A stretch of DNA of 15,665 bases from Bacteriovoracaceae bacterium UBA2394 (GTDB lineage Bacteria > Bdellovibrionota > UBA2394): the NCBI GenBank assembly GCA_002343335.1, contig DDSI01000137.1, positions 1 through 15,665 on the forward strand, given 5' to 3'. Position 1 is the first letter of the stretch. Each line of letters opens with the position of its first letter. The notes beneath the pieces were generated by a model, which saw only the letters and a program-made list of their open reading frames with translations, was not told the DNA's origin and searched no databases. A program made the translations under genes and the position numbers. Positions 1 through 6,425 of the stretch are shown here, one piece after another.

Positions 1-28
1 CGTAAGGTCTTGAAATGCGAAGCTTCAT
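1..28 (-). CDS. Possible start of a CDS leaving the window (partial)
   Basis: On the minus strand an ATG at 28-26 opens a frame (MKLRISRPY...) that is still open at the window edge. Its ATG overlaps the TGA of the 13-codon ORF at 66-25 (ATGA), a typical arrangement for coupled translation. No good SD lies directly before this ATG, so the strong SD at 72-77 would have to serve it through the short ORF, or the two frames belong to one gene read with a shift. The visible part is too short for any family assignment. Confidence 0.3.
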
Positions 29-66
29 CGAAAATGCGGCGCGAGTCCTTTCGAGAATTCTTTCAT
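25..66 (-). CDS. 13-codon ORF with a strong SD, possible leader peptide
   Basis: On the minus strand GGGGAGG lies 6 nt before an ATG at 66-64, which starts the peptide MKEFSKGLAPHFR and stops at 27-25. The SD is among the best in the window, so ribosomes very probably load here. The stop overlaps the ATG of the next frame (ATGA). This could be a leader or coupling peptide. It could equally be the true start of a longer gene broken by a frameshift or sequencing error, because the -1 frame is open on both sides of the junction. Confidence 0.35.
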   Translation of the reverse strand: MKEFSKGLAPHFR

Positions 67-220
67 TGCACACCTCCCCATAAACTTGCGTTGAAATTCT
101 GAAAAACTCGTCAAAAAATCGGCGTTGCAATGCCCTTGACGCGGAGCTTGGGGCCTTAGGCGCTGCGTTACCCCGTGGTTAAATTCTTGCAGAGAAGGAG
201 GGAGAAGGGAGTTCAACATC

Positions 221-463
221 ATGGGAAAACCTGAGAGACAAGATGGAGTGGATCAAACGGCCTTATTCGAAGACGGCGCTTATTTAGGCGGCGGAAACTT
301 TCTGGTGAGCGCCATCATGCTGTTGAAAAGACAAAAGAAAGATCTTCAAGCTGAAGTGCAACGGTTGAAAGAGCGTCTTCAGACGTTAGAACAGCAAAAT
401 GCCGCATTTATCGACGTGAGCGCGCAACGTCTGTTGAATCGCACAATTTCGAAGTCAAATTAA
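221..463 (+). CDS. Small coiled-coil protein, function unknown
   Basis: An 80-residue protein that I do not recognise. The start is well supported: a purine-rich SD (GAAGGAGGGAGAAGGGA, 193-209) lies just upstream of ATG 221. Residues 1-30 are mixed, with a glycine patch (GGG, 23-25). Residues 33-62 form a charged amphipathic helix with leucines at heptad-like spacing (LKRQKKDLQAEVQRLKERL), very likely a coiled coil. There is no signal peptide or membrane segment, so it is probably cytoplasmic and self-associating, in the general style of small coiled-coil proteins such as SlyX or ZapB, though no homology to either is claimed. It converges on the C26-type gene with only 4 nt between the stops. 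Confidence 0.65.
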   Translation: MGKPERQDGVDQTALFEDGAYLGGGNFLVSAIMLLKRQKKDLQAEVQRLKERLQTLEQQNAAFIDVSAQRLLNRTISKSN

Positions 464-467
464 CAAA

Positions 468-1175
468 TCAAGTTTTTCGTTTTAGACACTCGTTCAAAAA
501 GAGTGGGATGACGGGATCGCCGATCAGACGTTCGGGATGCCATTGTACGCCGAAGCAAGTCATGTTCCCTCCCGTGAACTTTACCGCTTCGATCACGCCA
601 TCGTCCGATAACGCTTCCACGATAAGTCCTTTTCCTAGAGATTCGATCGCTTGATGATGGGTGGAATTCACAAAGAGTTTCGGCGTGCCGATTTTCTCCA
701 TTAAAAACGAATTATTTTCCAGCATTACCCAATGCGTGGGTTTATGCGGAGCCTCGTCCTGTTCGTGCACCACCGTACCTGGTTTATCCATAGGAAGGTG
801 CTGGTGAAGGGATCCTCCTAAAAACACATTCAGAATTTGCAATCCCCAGCAAATGGTAAAAATGGGCAGCTCTCTTCGAAATGCTTCTTCCAATACGTGA
901 AATTCAAAATCTGTGCGCTTCGTATTAATTCGAACTCGATCGTGTTTTTTCTCCTGTCCATAGCGGGTCGGGTCGACGTCATCGACTCCGCCCGGAATGA
1001 TCAGCCCGTCCACGCCTGCGAGAACTTCCTTTATCTTTTGAAGATCATCATAAATGGGAACGAGCTCCACGCGCAGATCGGCAAAACGCTTTCTGCAATC
1101 TGACTTCAGGAAGAATCCTTGCTGAGGGGTCCAGTCGTACGTAATTGCAAGTCGAATGATAGGCTCAGAACTCAT
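468..1175 (-). CDS. Peptidase C26 / class I glutamine amidotransferase-like hydrolase
   Basis: A 235-residue GATase1-fold protein of the gamma-glutamyl hydrolase/PuuD group, members of which hydrolyse gamma-glutamyl amide bonds. The family landmarks are present: GLIIPGGVDDVDP (57-69), the nucleophile elbow around Cys109 (TICWGLQILN), GGSLHQHL (120-127), the substrate-side NSTHHQAI (170-177), and the catalytic His213 and Glu215 in GVQWHPE. The elbow usually reads GICRG; here Arg is Trp110, which may change the substrate pocket. There is no signal peptide, so it is cytoplasmic. Its ATG overlaps the nagZ stop (ATGA, 1175-1172), so the two are translationally coupled. It is the last gene of the five-gene minus-strand operon. 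Known substrates in the family include gamma-glutamyl-GABA and folate polyglutamates. A role on gamma-D-glutamyl bonds of recycled muropeptides is only inferred from the neighbour. Confidence 0.85.
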   Translation of the reverse strand: MSSEPIIRLAITYDWTPQQGFFLKSDCRKRFADLRVELVPIYDDLQKIKEVLAGVDGLIIPGGVDDVDPTRYGQEKKHDRVRINTKRTDFEFHVLEEAFRRELPIFTICWGLQILNVFLGGSLHQHLPMDKPGTVVHEQDEAPHKPTHWVMLENNSFLMEKIGTPKLFVNSTHHQAIESLGKGLIVEALSDDGVIEAVKFTGGNMTCFGVQWHPERLIGDPVIPLFLNECLKRKT

Positions 1176-2269
1176 CCAATTTTCTCAAGGATCGACGCCG
1201 CTTCTAGCTCACATTCTAAGACGATTTTCCGCCACTGGGAATATGGGGGTATAGCCTGCTTCCGAGAGAAGGCCCTTCTAGATCGCTCGATTCGCTTCAA
1301 GAGGTCGGATTCCTTTGTAAAGCTGCGATATTCGGATTCAGCAAAACGAATCAGATCTTCCATCGCCGAAAGCGAAGGACCAAAATCGCCACACATCAAT
1401 AGAAAATCATACCGGCATTCTAGTGCCGCTCTCCAGGAACGATCCTCACTTACGGCTTTCATAGAAAGCATGTCGTCTGTAATCCAGTACTTATCCTTTG
1501 GAATGTTACGGCCGAGTTCCTCCAAGAGCTCTTTATCTAAAGAGACAATGCGCTCAGGATTTTCGGCAAAGGCAATGTGCGCAGTCATAATGGCGGAAGC
1601 AAAGGGTGCAATCTCTTCAAAAACTTTTAAGTCTTCCGCCATCAACTCACGTTTTTCCTTAAAGATAACGGCAATTTTCTCGTGCGAATCAAATTCCGTC
1701 GGGCCATGCCCTGGAAAATGTTTCAAAGTGGAATGAACGCCTTCACTTTCGAAGGCTTCAACACAGGTTCGAATATATTCAATTGCCTCGGCCTTGTTGG
1801 AACCAAAGCTTCGATCCCCGACGACATTCGAAGATCTTTCCAAACGAAGATCGCAAACCGGCGCAAAATCCAAAGCGATTCCAGAGGACTTCATTTGGCG
1901 CGCTGCCAATTGGTATAGCTTTCCAATATCTGGCATCGAAATTTTTCGATCTCGATGGGCCTCTGTCATTTTCTGCGCCGAGGGCAGAGCAATAAAGTGT
2001 CCTCGGAGGCGACGAACGCGACCTCCTTCTTGATCGACGCAGACGAAGGGAACGCTTTTTTCCTCAGCCTTTCGAATAAATTCGTAGACTACCTCTAGGG
2101 CAGCGTCCTTATCCTTCCAGATATTAGATGGGCTATCGAAGGGTGAATTAAAGAGCGCTAAACCAGACGGATTAAACTCCTCAAAAAATCTCGTCCATTC
2201 ATTCGTCCAAAGGAAATCTTTGACGCCAAAAATGCAGAGAGACCCCACTTGATTGAACTTTGTACCCAC
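1172..2269 (-). CDS. nagZ: Beta-N-acetylhexosaminidase, GH3 family (NagZ-type)
   Basis: A 365-residue GH3 glycosidase. Family enzymes remove N-acetylglucosamine from GlcNAc-1,6-anhydroMurNAc peptides during peptidoglycan recycling in the cytoplasm. Visible signatures are FVCVDQEGGRVRRL (75-88), IALDFAPVCDL (131-141), NVVGDRSFGSN (148-158), the KHFPGHGPTEFDSH block (183-196) with the His/Asp catalytic dyad, and ITDDMLSMKAV (263-273) with the likely nucleophile Asp265. Length is close to the family's usual 330-370 residues, and there is no signal peptide. The start is GTG at 2269-2267, 14 nt after the zinc-ribbon gene's stop, with no clear SD, so translation probably depends on coupling. The TDDMLSM motif differs slightly from the usual SDDLSM. 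The C-terminal 80 residues are less conserved. The downstream C26-type gene overlaps it by 4 nt. Confidence 0.9.
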   Translation of the reverse strand: MGTKFNQVGSLCIFGVKDFLWTNEWTRFFEEFNPSGLALFNSPFDSPSNIWKDKDAALEVVYEFIRKAEEKSVPFVCVDQEGGRVRRLRGHFIALPSAQKMTEAHRDRKISMPDIGKLYQLAARQMKSSGIALDFAPVCDLRLERSSNVVGDRSFGSNKAEAIEYIRTCVEAFESEGVHSTLKHFPGHGPTEFDSHEKIAVIFKEKRELMAEDLKVFEEIAPFASAIMTAHIAFAENPERIVSLDKELLEELGRNIPKDKYWITDDMLSMKAVSEDRSWRAALECRYDFLLMCGDFGPSLSAMEDLIRFAESEYRSFTKESDLLKRIERSRRAFSRKQAIPPYSQWRKIVLECELEAASILEKIG

Positions 2270-2283
2270 TACGTTAGATTGAA

Positions 2284-4446
2284 TTACTGAAGTGAATTAA
2301 TCCAGCTTTGTACCATTTTCTTGTCGTCGCTGTCGGGTTTGAGCTGAAGGTAAAGCTTAAAGTTGAGAAGGGCCCGTTCGTTTTCCTTGCGGCCCATGTA
2401 GATCATTCCCAATCGCTTATAAACTTCCGCCAAATCAGAATCTAATTGCAGAGCCTTCTGAAACAGGGCGATGGCTTCTTCCAGTTTGTTTTCCTTCTGA
2501 CGAACAATACCTTCCTCTAAAAGTTTCTTGGCTCCAACCTTCGCACTTGAAGTCTCGCGGTTTAAGGCCACTAACTTGTCTGAAACCTTTGGAAGCTTCT
2601 TCGATTGCCGCCCTGTCGGCGCCTGGATGGGTGTTGGCGTCGGAGCTGGAGCTGGAGCCGGCGGAGCGACGGAAGGAGAGGGTGTTGGCGCTGGAGGAAC
2701 CTCGGGAGCGGGAGCTTGCGGGAGGGATTTTTGCTTCGAGGGACTCTTGGCCGATTTGGAACTTTCCCTTCCACTCGCCGTAGAAAGGGATTTTCCTAGT
2801 AGCCGAGCTCGACGTTCAATATTCGCATAGAGGGGGGGTGACGCTTGGTAACTCGATTTCAAAAGATCGCGGTGACGTTGGTAGGATTTCTGAATGCCCT
2901 GCAAATAAGCTTCTCCAAAGACTTCCAAAGCGTCTTCACCTTTGGATTCTAAGGACAAATAGTAAGTCCAAGACAGAGCTGTCTGGTATTCGGGAGAATC
3001 ATTCAAGAGGGCTTTCAAAAGTTCCAAGCCGGATCGTAAATTCTTTTCAACCCGAGCTCGAACGACGGCTTCTGATAAACGATACTCGGGATCCAAGCGT
3101 TGAATTTCAGGCCAGCGCTTTACGAGGTCTGCCAAGGTGACAACGTCGTCTTTCCAGAGAGCGTAATTGGCGAGCCCATAGTAGCCATAGATCGAGGTGG
3201 GATCTCCAACCATGAGACCCGAAGAGTACCCTAGGCCGGTGGATAACTGATCTGAAGCTCCCGTAAAAAACCCATTCAAGATAAGAGCCTCGGCGATGAG
3301 ACTCCGATTGTGGGGCTTTTGTTGCTCGGGAGGTGGAAGCATCGCCATTTGAGAGAGATAATCCTGGATGATTCCCGGTTCTTGCTTGTACCAACCTTTC
3401 GGACGTCGTACTTCAACGTGACCGATCTGAGGAACCTTTTCTCGTTCGACTTCTTTGGTGGATTCATCGGAGGGAGTAGACTCCATCGAATCTGTGGGTG
3501 CATTTTCGTTAACGGGATCTAATCGAGGTCGGCTAGAAGCAATTTCGCTCTTCGTTTGATCACCCATTGGGTACTGCGTCGCCAAAAAATAGCCGGCGAT
3601 AGCGGCCAAAGCGATCGATCCGCCAATTAAAATTCTCTTCCGAAGCGCAGACTTAGGCTTCGAATAATTTCTAATTTCTAAAAATGTCTCTGATCCAAAG
3701 GGCCGAGGTTGCTCCTGCTCTTCATGGACTGGGTCAGTAATTTCCTTCGATTCGCGAACAAAATCATCGTCGTCATCAATTCGAAAATCGTTCGCTTCTT
3801 TTTCACGCTTTTTCACTTGCGATCGAGAGCGTTGTTCTAGAATTGCAGAAGTTCGGGCAAGCTCTGTTGCTTCAGAAACGAGATCCTCATTTTGCTCTTC
3901 AGCAAACCGGACATCGTTTCTGCTCTCCTTTTTGGATTTGCTTGAGAATGGACTCTGCGTGGAAGCAGTGGCTTCGAAGGGTTCCTGCGCGGTGTCCTCA
4001 TCGGCCATGGGTTCATCAAAATTAATGGTGACGCTAGGTTGTTTTTTAAACGGAGACTGCTCCTTAGTTCGCATCGTGGAGGCGGTCACTTTAGAGGGCA
4101 TCTCTTCCGACACACGGGTAGGGCCGCTAAATGGATTCGAAGTCTCTTCTGCAAATTGGGGCACCGTTTTACTGGCCGTTCTTCCTTGCGTGGTGGCAGT
4201 CTTTGACACTTCCATCGCAGGTGAGGCCATGGACGGGGTTGAGGGAGGAGCCAATTCCGTTTGACCTTGATCGAAAAAGGCGTCGCGCTCTTGACTCGGA
4301 TTTTGGGCAGGCGCGTTCCTCAATCCTTCCGGATAAACCCGAAAGGTGTTCTGACATCGCGGACAGCGGACTTTCGTCCCTTTCTCGCGAATTTTTTCAT
4401 CGGCAAGTTGATACCGACTTTGACACTGAGGACAGAGAACAATCAT
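2284..4446 (-). CDS. Zinc-ribbon / TM / TPR membrane protein
   Basis: A 720-residue protein with a clear domain order. Residues 1-40 are an MJ0042-type zinc ribbon (C5-x2-C8 and C28-x2-C31). Residues 41-265 are a low-complexity, charged, probably disordered linker with an Asp run (224-228). A single TM helix (271-290) follows a basic KSALRKR stretch, so the N-terminus should be cytoplasmic and the remainder periplasmic. Residues 340-550 are helical and possibly TPR-like. Residues 575-612 are a proline/alanine/threonine-rich linker. Residues about 645-705 form one or two clear TPRs (KLEEAIALFQKALQLDSD, NERALLNFKLYLQLKP). The start has no obvious SD; it lies 21 nt after the thioesterase stop. 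This architecture recurs in delta-proteobacteria, where MJ0042 ribbons precede signalling, motility or envelope-complex proteins (for example AgmX/GltJ). The function is unknown. Its position before nagZ suggests, weakly, a cell-envelope role. Confidence 0.8.
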   Translation of the reverse strand: MIVLCPQCQSRYQLADEKIREKGTKVRCPRCQNTFRVYPEGLRNAPAQNPSQERDAFFDQGQTELAPPSTPSMASPAMEVSKTATTQGRTASKTVPQFAEETSNPFSGPTRVSEEMPSKVTASTMRTKEQSPFKKQPSVTINFDEPMADEDTAQEPFEATASTQSPFSSKSKKESRNDVRFAEEQNEDLVSEATELARTSAILEQRSRSQVKKREKEANDFRIDDDDDFVRESKEITDPVHEEQEQPRPFGSETFLEIRNYSKPKSALRKRILIGGSIALAAIAGYFLATQYPMGDQTKSEIASSRPRLDPVNENAPTDSMESTPSDESTKEVEREKVPQIGHVEVRRPKGWYKQEPGIIQDYLSQMAMLPPPEQQKPHNRSLIAEALILNGFFTGASDQLSTGLGYSSGLMVGDPTSIYGYYGLANYALWKDDVVTLADLVKRWPEIQRLDPEYRLSEAVVRARVEKNLRSGLELLKALLNDSPEYQTALSWTYYLSLESKGEDALEVFGEAYLQGIQKSYQRHRDLLKSSYQASPPLYANIERRARLLGKSLSTASGRESSKSAKSPSKQKSLPQAPAPEVPPAPTPSPSVAPPAPAPAPTPTPIQAPTGRQSKKLPKVSDKLVALNRETSSAKVGAKKLLEEGIVRQKENKLEEAIALFQKALQLDSDLAEVYKRLGMIYMGRKENERALLNFKLYLQLKPDSDDKKMVQSWINSLQ

Positions 4447-4467
4447 AAAAGATCAAATTAAAGCATA

Positions 4468-4962
4468 TCAGGAATCATGCGCTGGCAGCTTGCGCCATTG
4501 ATCCAAAAGGGCTTTCCGCCGCTCAGCCGCCCACTCGAAGAGCTCGCGTTCTTCCGCAGTTTCTAATTTGATCTGCGGAACGCTCGTGGGTTTACGCTTC
4601 TCGTCGAACGCTACAAAATTCAAGTACGCCGTTACGCATTTTCGAGGTTTTCCCTCCAGTGGATTTTCGGCCGTCACGTCCACGGCTATTACCATGGAAC
4701 TTTTTCCCGTATAAACTACCTTAGATTTCAGAGTCACTGTATCGCCCACGTACACAGGAGCAAGAAAAGAAAGCGAATCGACACTTGCCGTCACAGAAAC
4801 TCTGCGCGAATGCCGCTGGGCACAAATTGCCGCTGAAATATCTATCCAGCTCATGAGGACGCCCCCAAAAAGTGTTCCGAGCGCATTTGCATGAGAAGGA
4901 AGAACAATATTGTTCGTTTCGACCATCGATTCTTTAACTGATTTTGCCGGCAATTTATTCAT
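4468..4962 (-). CDS. Acyl-CoA thioesterase, hotdog fold (YciA/ACOT7-like)
   Basis: A 164-residue single-hotdog thioesterase that would hydrolyse acyl-CoA to free acid and CoA in the cytoplasm. The signature is clear: NALGTLFGGVLMSWID (26-41) carries the conserved Asn26 and the catalytic-type Asp41 at the start of the hotdog helix. It is followed by VTASVDSLSFLAPVYVGDTV (57-76) and the strand CVTAYLNFVAFD (109-120). A charged helical tail (135-160) is common in this subgroup. An SD (AGGA) lies 8 nt before the ATG and overlaps the TAG stop of the ferredoxin gene. It is the second gene of the operon. The preferred chain length cannot be read from sequence, and the pairing with ferredoxin does not define a pathway. 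Confidence 0.9.
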   Translation of the reverse strand: MNKLPAKSVKESMVETNNIVLPSHANALGTLFGGVLMSWIDISAAICAQRHSRRVSVTASVDSLSFLAPVYVGDTVTLKSKVVYTGKSSMVIAVDVTAENPLEGKPRKCVTAYLNFVAFDEKRKPTSVPQIKLETAEERELFEWAAERRKALLDQWRKLPAHDS

Positions 4963-4971
4963 CGTTATTTC

Positions 4972-5259
4972 CTACCAATAGCTCGTCGTGATTTCGATAT
5001 CTCCCAGCACCTTGCACTGACATGCAATGCGCTCATTCTGCTGGAGATGATTACGTTCCTTTAAATCCACTTCAATATCGTTCGGGCGGGAGAGATTCGT
5101 CTCGCCCGCTAAAACGATGACTTTGCAGCTCGCGCATAGACCTTTTCCGCCGCAAGCGCTTCCAACGGGAATTCCCTCGGCATGCAGGAACTGCAGTAAA
5201 TTACACCGTTTGGGCGCTTCGAGTGTCCTCCCAGTGGGTTGCAGACCGATCTTGGGCAT
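4972..5259 (-). CDS. [2Fe-2S] ferredoxin
   Basis: A 95-residue plant/adrenodoxin-type ferredoxin. The cluster ligands are C36-x5-C42-x2-C45 (SACGGKGLCASC) and C80 (ERIACQC), the usual spacing for a one-electron [2Fe-2S] carrier. A further Cys82 sits beside the fourth ligand and Cys19 lies outside the motif. There is no signal peptide, so it is cytoplasmic. It is the first gene of the five-gene operon, 9 nt before the thioesterase ATG. No SD is visible before its ATG; only an A/T-rich stretch containing TAAACT about 7 nt upstream is seen, so a very short leader or leaderless mRNA is possible. No reductase or oxygenase partner is encoded in the window, so its redox partner is unknown. Confidence 0.9.
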   Translation of the reverse strand: MPKIGLQPTGRTLEAPKRCNLLQFLHAEGIPVGSACGGKGLCASCKVIVLAGETNLSRPNDIEVDLKERNHLQQNERIACQCKVLGDIEITTSYW

Positions 5260-5331
5260 CGCAATTAGTTTATGTCTTAACGTGCCGTCGGAGGTACGAA
5301 AATCTTGGGGCCATTTGTGGTGCCGTGCAGG

Positions 5332-5361
5332 CTGCCGCTAGAGAAGGCTCCCACGTATACT
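5332..5361 (+). promoter_or_regulatory. Candidate sigma70-type promoter for the small zinc-ribbon gene
   Basis: TATACT at 5356-5361 differs from the -10 consensus at one base. CTGCCG at 5332-5337 is a weak -35 match 18 nt upstream. Transcription would begin near 5368, leaving a short leader before ATG 5386. This supports that ATG over an upstream TTG at 5305, which would lie outside the transcript. Confidence 0.35.
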
Positions 5362-5385
5362 AAGAGAAGAGTTTGGACGTGTGAT

Positions 5386-5625
5386 ATGAAGAAAAATCCA
5401 TTCAAAGACTTCGAAACGAATTTTTATCACGGCAAATGCGGAACTTGCAGTGAGACCTATGAAGCTCAATCGCAAACCGACGATCTAGAAGGCATTACCT
5501 TTGAGTGTAAGAAAGTCGTTTGCAAAGGTCGAGTCACACTGACCCTCAATCTCCAAAAATCAAATCCAAATTCTGCCGACGTGTCGGAAGGCAAACCGGG
5601 TTCAAATCCCCCACGGTTTTGCTAG
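5386..5625 (+). CDS. Small zinc-ribbon-like protein, function unknown
   Basis: A 79-residue protein that I do not recognise as a named family. Its core is a four-cysteine knuckle arrangement: C18-x2-C21 (GKCGTC) and C41-x4-C46 (FECKKVVCKG), consistent with one structural zinc. The C-terminal 20 residues are polar and end in Cys79. I chose ATG 5386 because it follows a good -10 element and begins just before the domain. SD support is weak (GGA 8 nt upstream). A TTG at 5305 has a perfect GGAGGT 9 nt upstream and would give a 106-residue version, but its extra N-terminus looks unlike a protein domain. The gene is divergent from the ferredoxin operon and its stop lies 4 nt from that of the convergent lipoprotein gene. 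Its last codons form a strong hairpin. Confidence 0.65.
   Translation: MKKNPFKDFETNFYHGKCGTCSETYEAQSQTDDLEGITFECKKVVCKGRVTLTLNLQKSNPNSADVSEGKPGSNPPRFC
5591..5622. terminator. Imperfect hairpin at the convergent gene ends (possible terminator)
   Basis: GCAAACCGGG (5591-5600) can pair with CCC (5608-5610), GG-TTT (5615-5619) and GC (5621-5622) around the loop TTCAAAT, with a 4-nt and a 1-nt bulge, about ten base pairs in all. It lies inside the last codons of the zinc-ribbon gene, facing the lipoprotein gene end. No T-run follows on either strand, so efficient intrinsic termination is doubtful. Confidence 0.35.
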
Positions 5626-5629
5626 ATCT

Positions 5630-6379
5630 TTATGGGGTAGGTTCATCCGCCCAGATAAAGGTCAGGCTCTGAGTTTTGCCAGACGTCTCCATATTAATTT
5701 CAATAGATTGAGGATGCTCTTGCAGTCCGAGGATTTCATGCCAGGCTTTGAGGCGGTACGAACCTTCCGGGATGTCGAGGAACTTTGCTTCCCCCTTAGC
5801 ATCCGTCACCGCATAGAATGAATGCGCGGCCACAATGATAAAGGCCTGCATCCAAGGATGCATGTCATTCACGAGAGGAATGATTTCAGGTTTTTCGAAT
5901 TTCATCGTCACGGATTCCAGGTTGGGAGGTTGAACCTTGTAGTCAGGAGGATTCAGTTTGGTTTGAGCACGGACGCTATGAAGGACGGGGTCGTTATTCC
6001 TGAAATCAATGAGCGTTCCTGGAGCAACAATTAGAAGGCGTGGACTGAATTCGCATTTGGTCGAGGTTACGATTCGAGGTGTATCGTCCGTCGAAAGTGG
6101 CTTTAGAGTGGGACCTTCGAGCCATACCACCACGTTTTCCACTCCCTTTGTTCCCTCATTCCAAAGGAGACTCTGAGGCGCACGTTTCGTTCCGCAAACT
6201 GTCGGATCGACCTTCACACGAAGTTCTGCAGAAGGATGAAAGGTGTCCAGACGTGTGTTCACGTTGAGCCGACCAATGGGTCTGCGATTTTGGCTGGAAT
6301 CAGAAGTGCGCCAGAGCGGAAAGGAATTGCATCCGGATAGAAAAAATCCCAAGGAGATCCAAAGAATAGGGCGTCGCAT
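5630..6379 (-). CDS. Cupredoxin-like lipoprotein with C-terminal carboxypeptidase-regulatory-like domain
   Basis: A 249-residue exported lipoprotein. Residues 1-17 are a lipoprotein signal ending in the lipobox LSGC (Cys17); Asn18 at +2 does not signal inner-membrane retention. Residues about 82-185 resemble a plastocyanin-like domain: SPRLLIVAPGTLIDFRNND, then His134 (DPVLHSV), and later MHPWMQAFIIV with His174 and Met177. Residues 186-240 (FYAVTDAKGEAKF, IPEGSYRLKAWHE) resemble the beta-sandwich seen in carboxypeptidase regulatory-like domains, as in proteins often labelled methylamine-utilisation-like. In typical relatives the second block reads CDVHPWM; here the Cys position is Asn171, so a classical type-1 copper site seems incomplete. 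The SD (GAGAGGA) fits ATG 6379-6377. It probably sits in the outer membrane facing the periplasm. Function is unknown. Confidence 0.75.
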   Translation of the reverse strand: MRRPILWISLGFFLSGCNSFPLWRTSDSSQNRRPIGRLNVNTRLDTFHPSAELRVKVDPTVCGTKRAPQSLLWNEGTKGVENVVVWLEGPTLKPLSTDDTPRIVTSTKCEFSPRLLIVAPGTLIDFRNNDPVLHSVRAQTKLNPPDYKVQPPNLESVTMKFEKPEIIPLVNDMHPWMQAFIIVAAHSFYAVTDAKGEAKFLDIPEGSYRLKAWHEILGLQEHPQSIEINMETSGKTQSLTFIWADEPTP

Positions 6380-6397
6380 GCGATCCTCTCGTCAACA

Positions 6398-6418
6398 TCC
6401 CCTTGGTCTGTTAGGGGA
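6398..6418 (+). promoter_or_regulatory. Hairpin covering the SD of the pseudouridine synthase gene
   Basis: TCCCCT (6398-6403) and AGGGGA (6413-6418) are perfect inverted repeats with a 9-nt loop. The right arm is the SD of the gene starting at 6426 (spacing 7 nt), so folding of the mRNA would hide the ribosome site. As DNA it could also be an operator between the two divergent genes, whose start codons are 46 nt apart. Confidence 0.4.
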
Positions 6419-6425
6419 CAATTGA

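Noticed and set aside
136..141. TTGACG as a -35 element for the small coiled-coil gene
   Set aside because: No acceptable -10 lies 15-19 nt downstream.
1119..1736. A 205-codon plus-strand ORF opposite nagZ
   Set aside because: Long only because of the codon pattern of nagZ, whose conserved motifs are on the other strand. It has no domain and no start signal.
2636..2670. GGAGCT tandem hexamers as a possible microsatellite
   Set aside because: Only about two and a half copies, explained by the Ala/Pro-rich linker codons of the minus-strand gene.
2528..2830. Plus-strand ORFs rich in Gly/Ala/Trp opposite the zinc-ribbon/TPR gene
   Set aside because: They are antisense images of the Pro/Ala-rich linker codons, with no SD and no recognisable domain.
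5305..5385. TTG start with a perfect GGAGGT giving a 106-residue form of the small zinc-ribbon protein
   Set aside because: The added 27 residues look non-domain-like, and the best -10 element (5356-5361) lies downstream of that TTG. Kept only as an alternative start.
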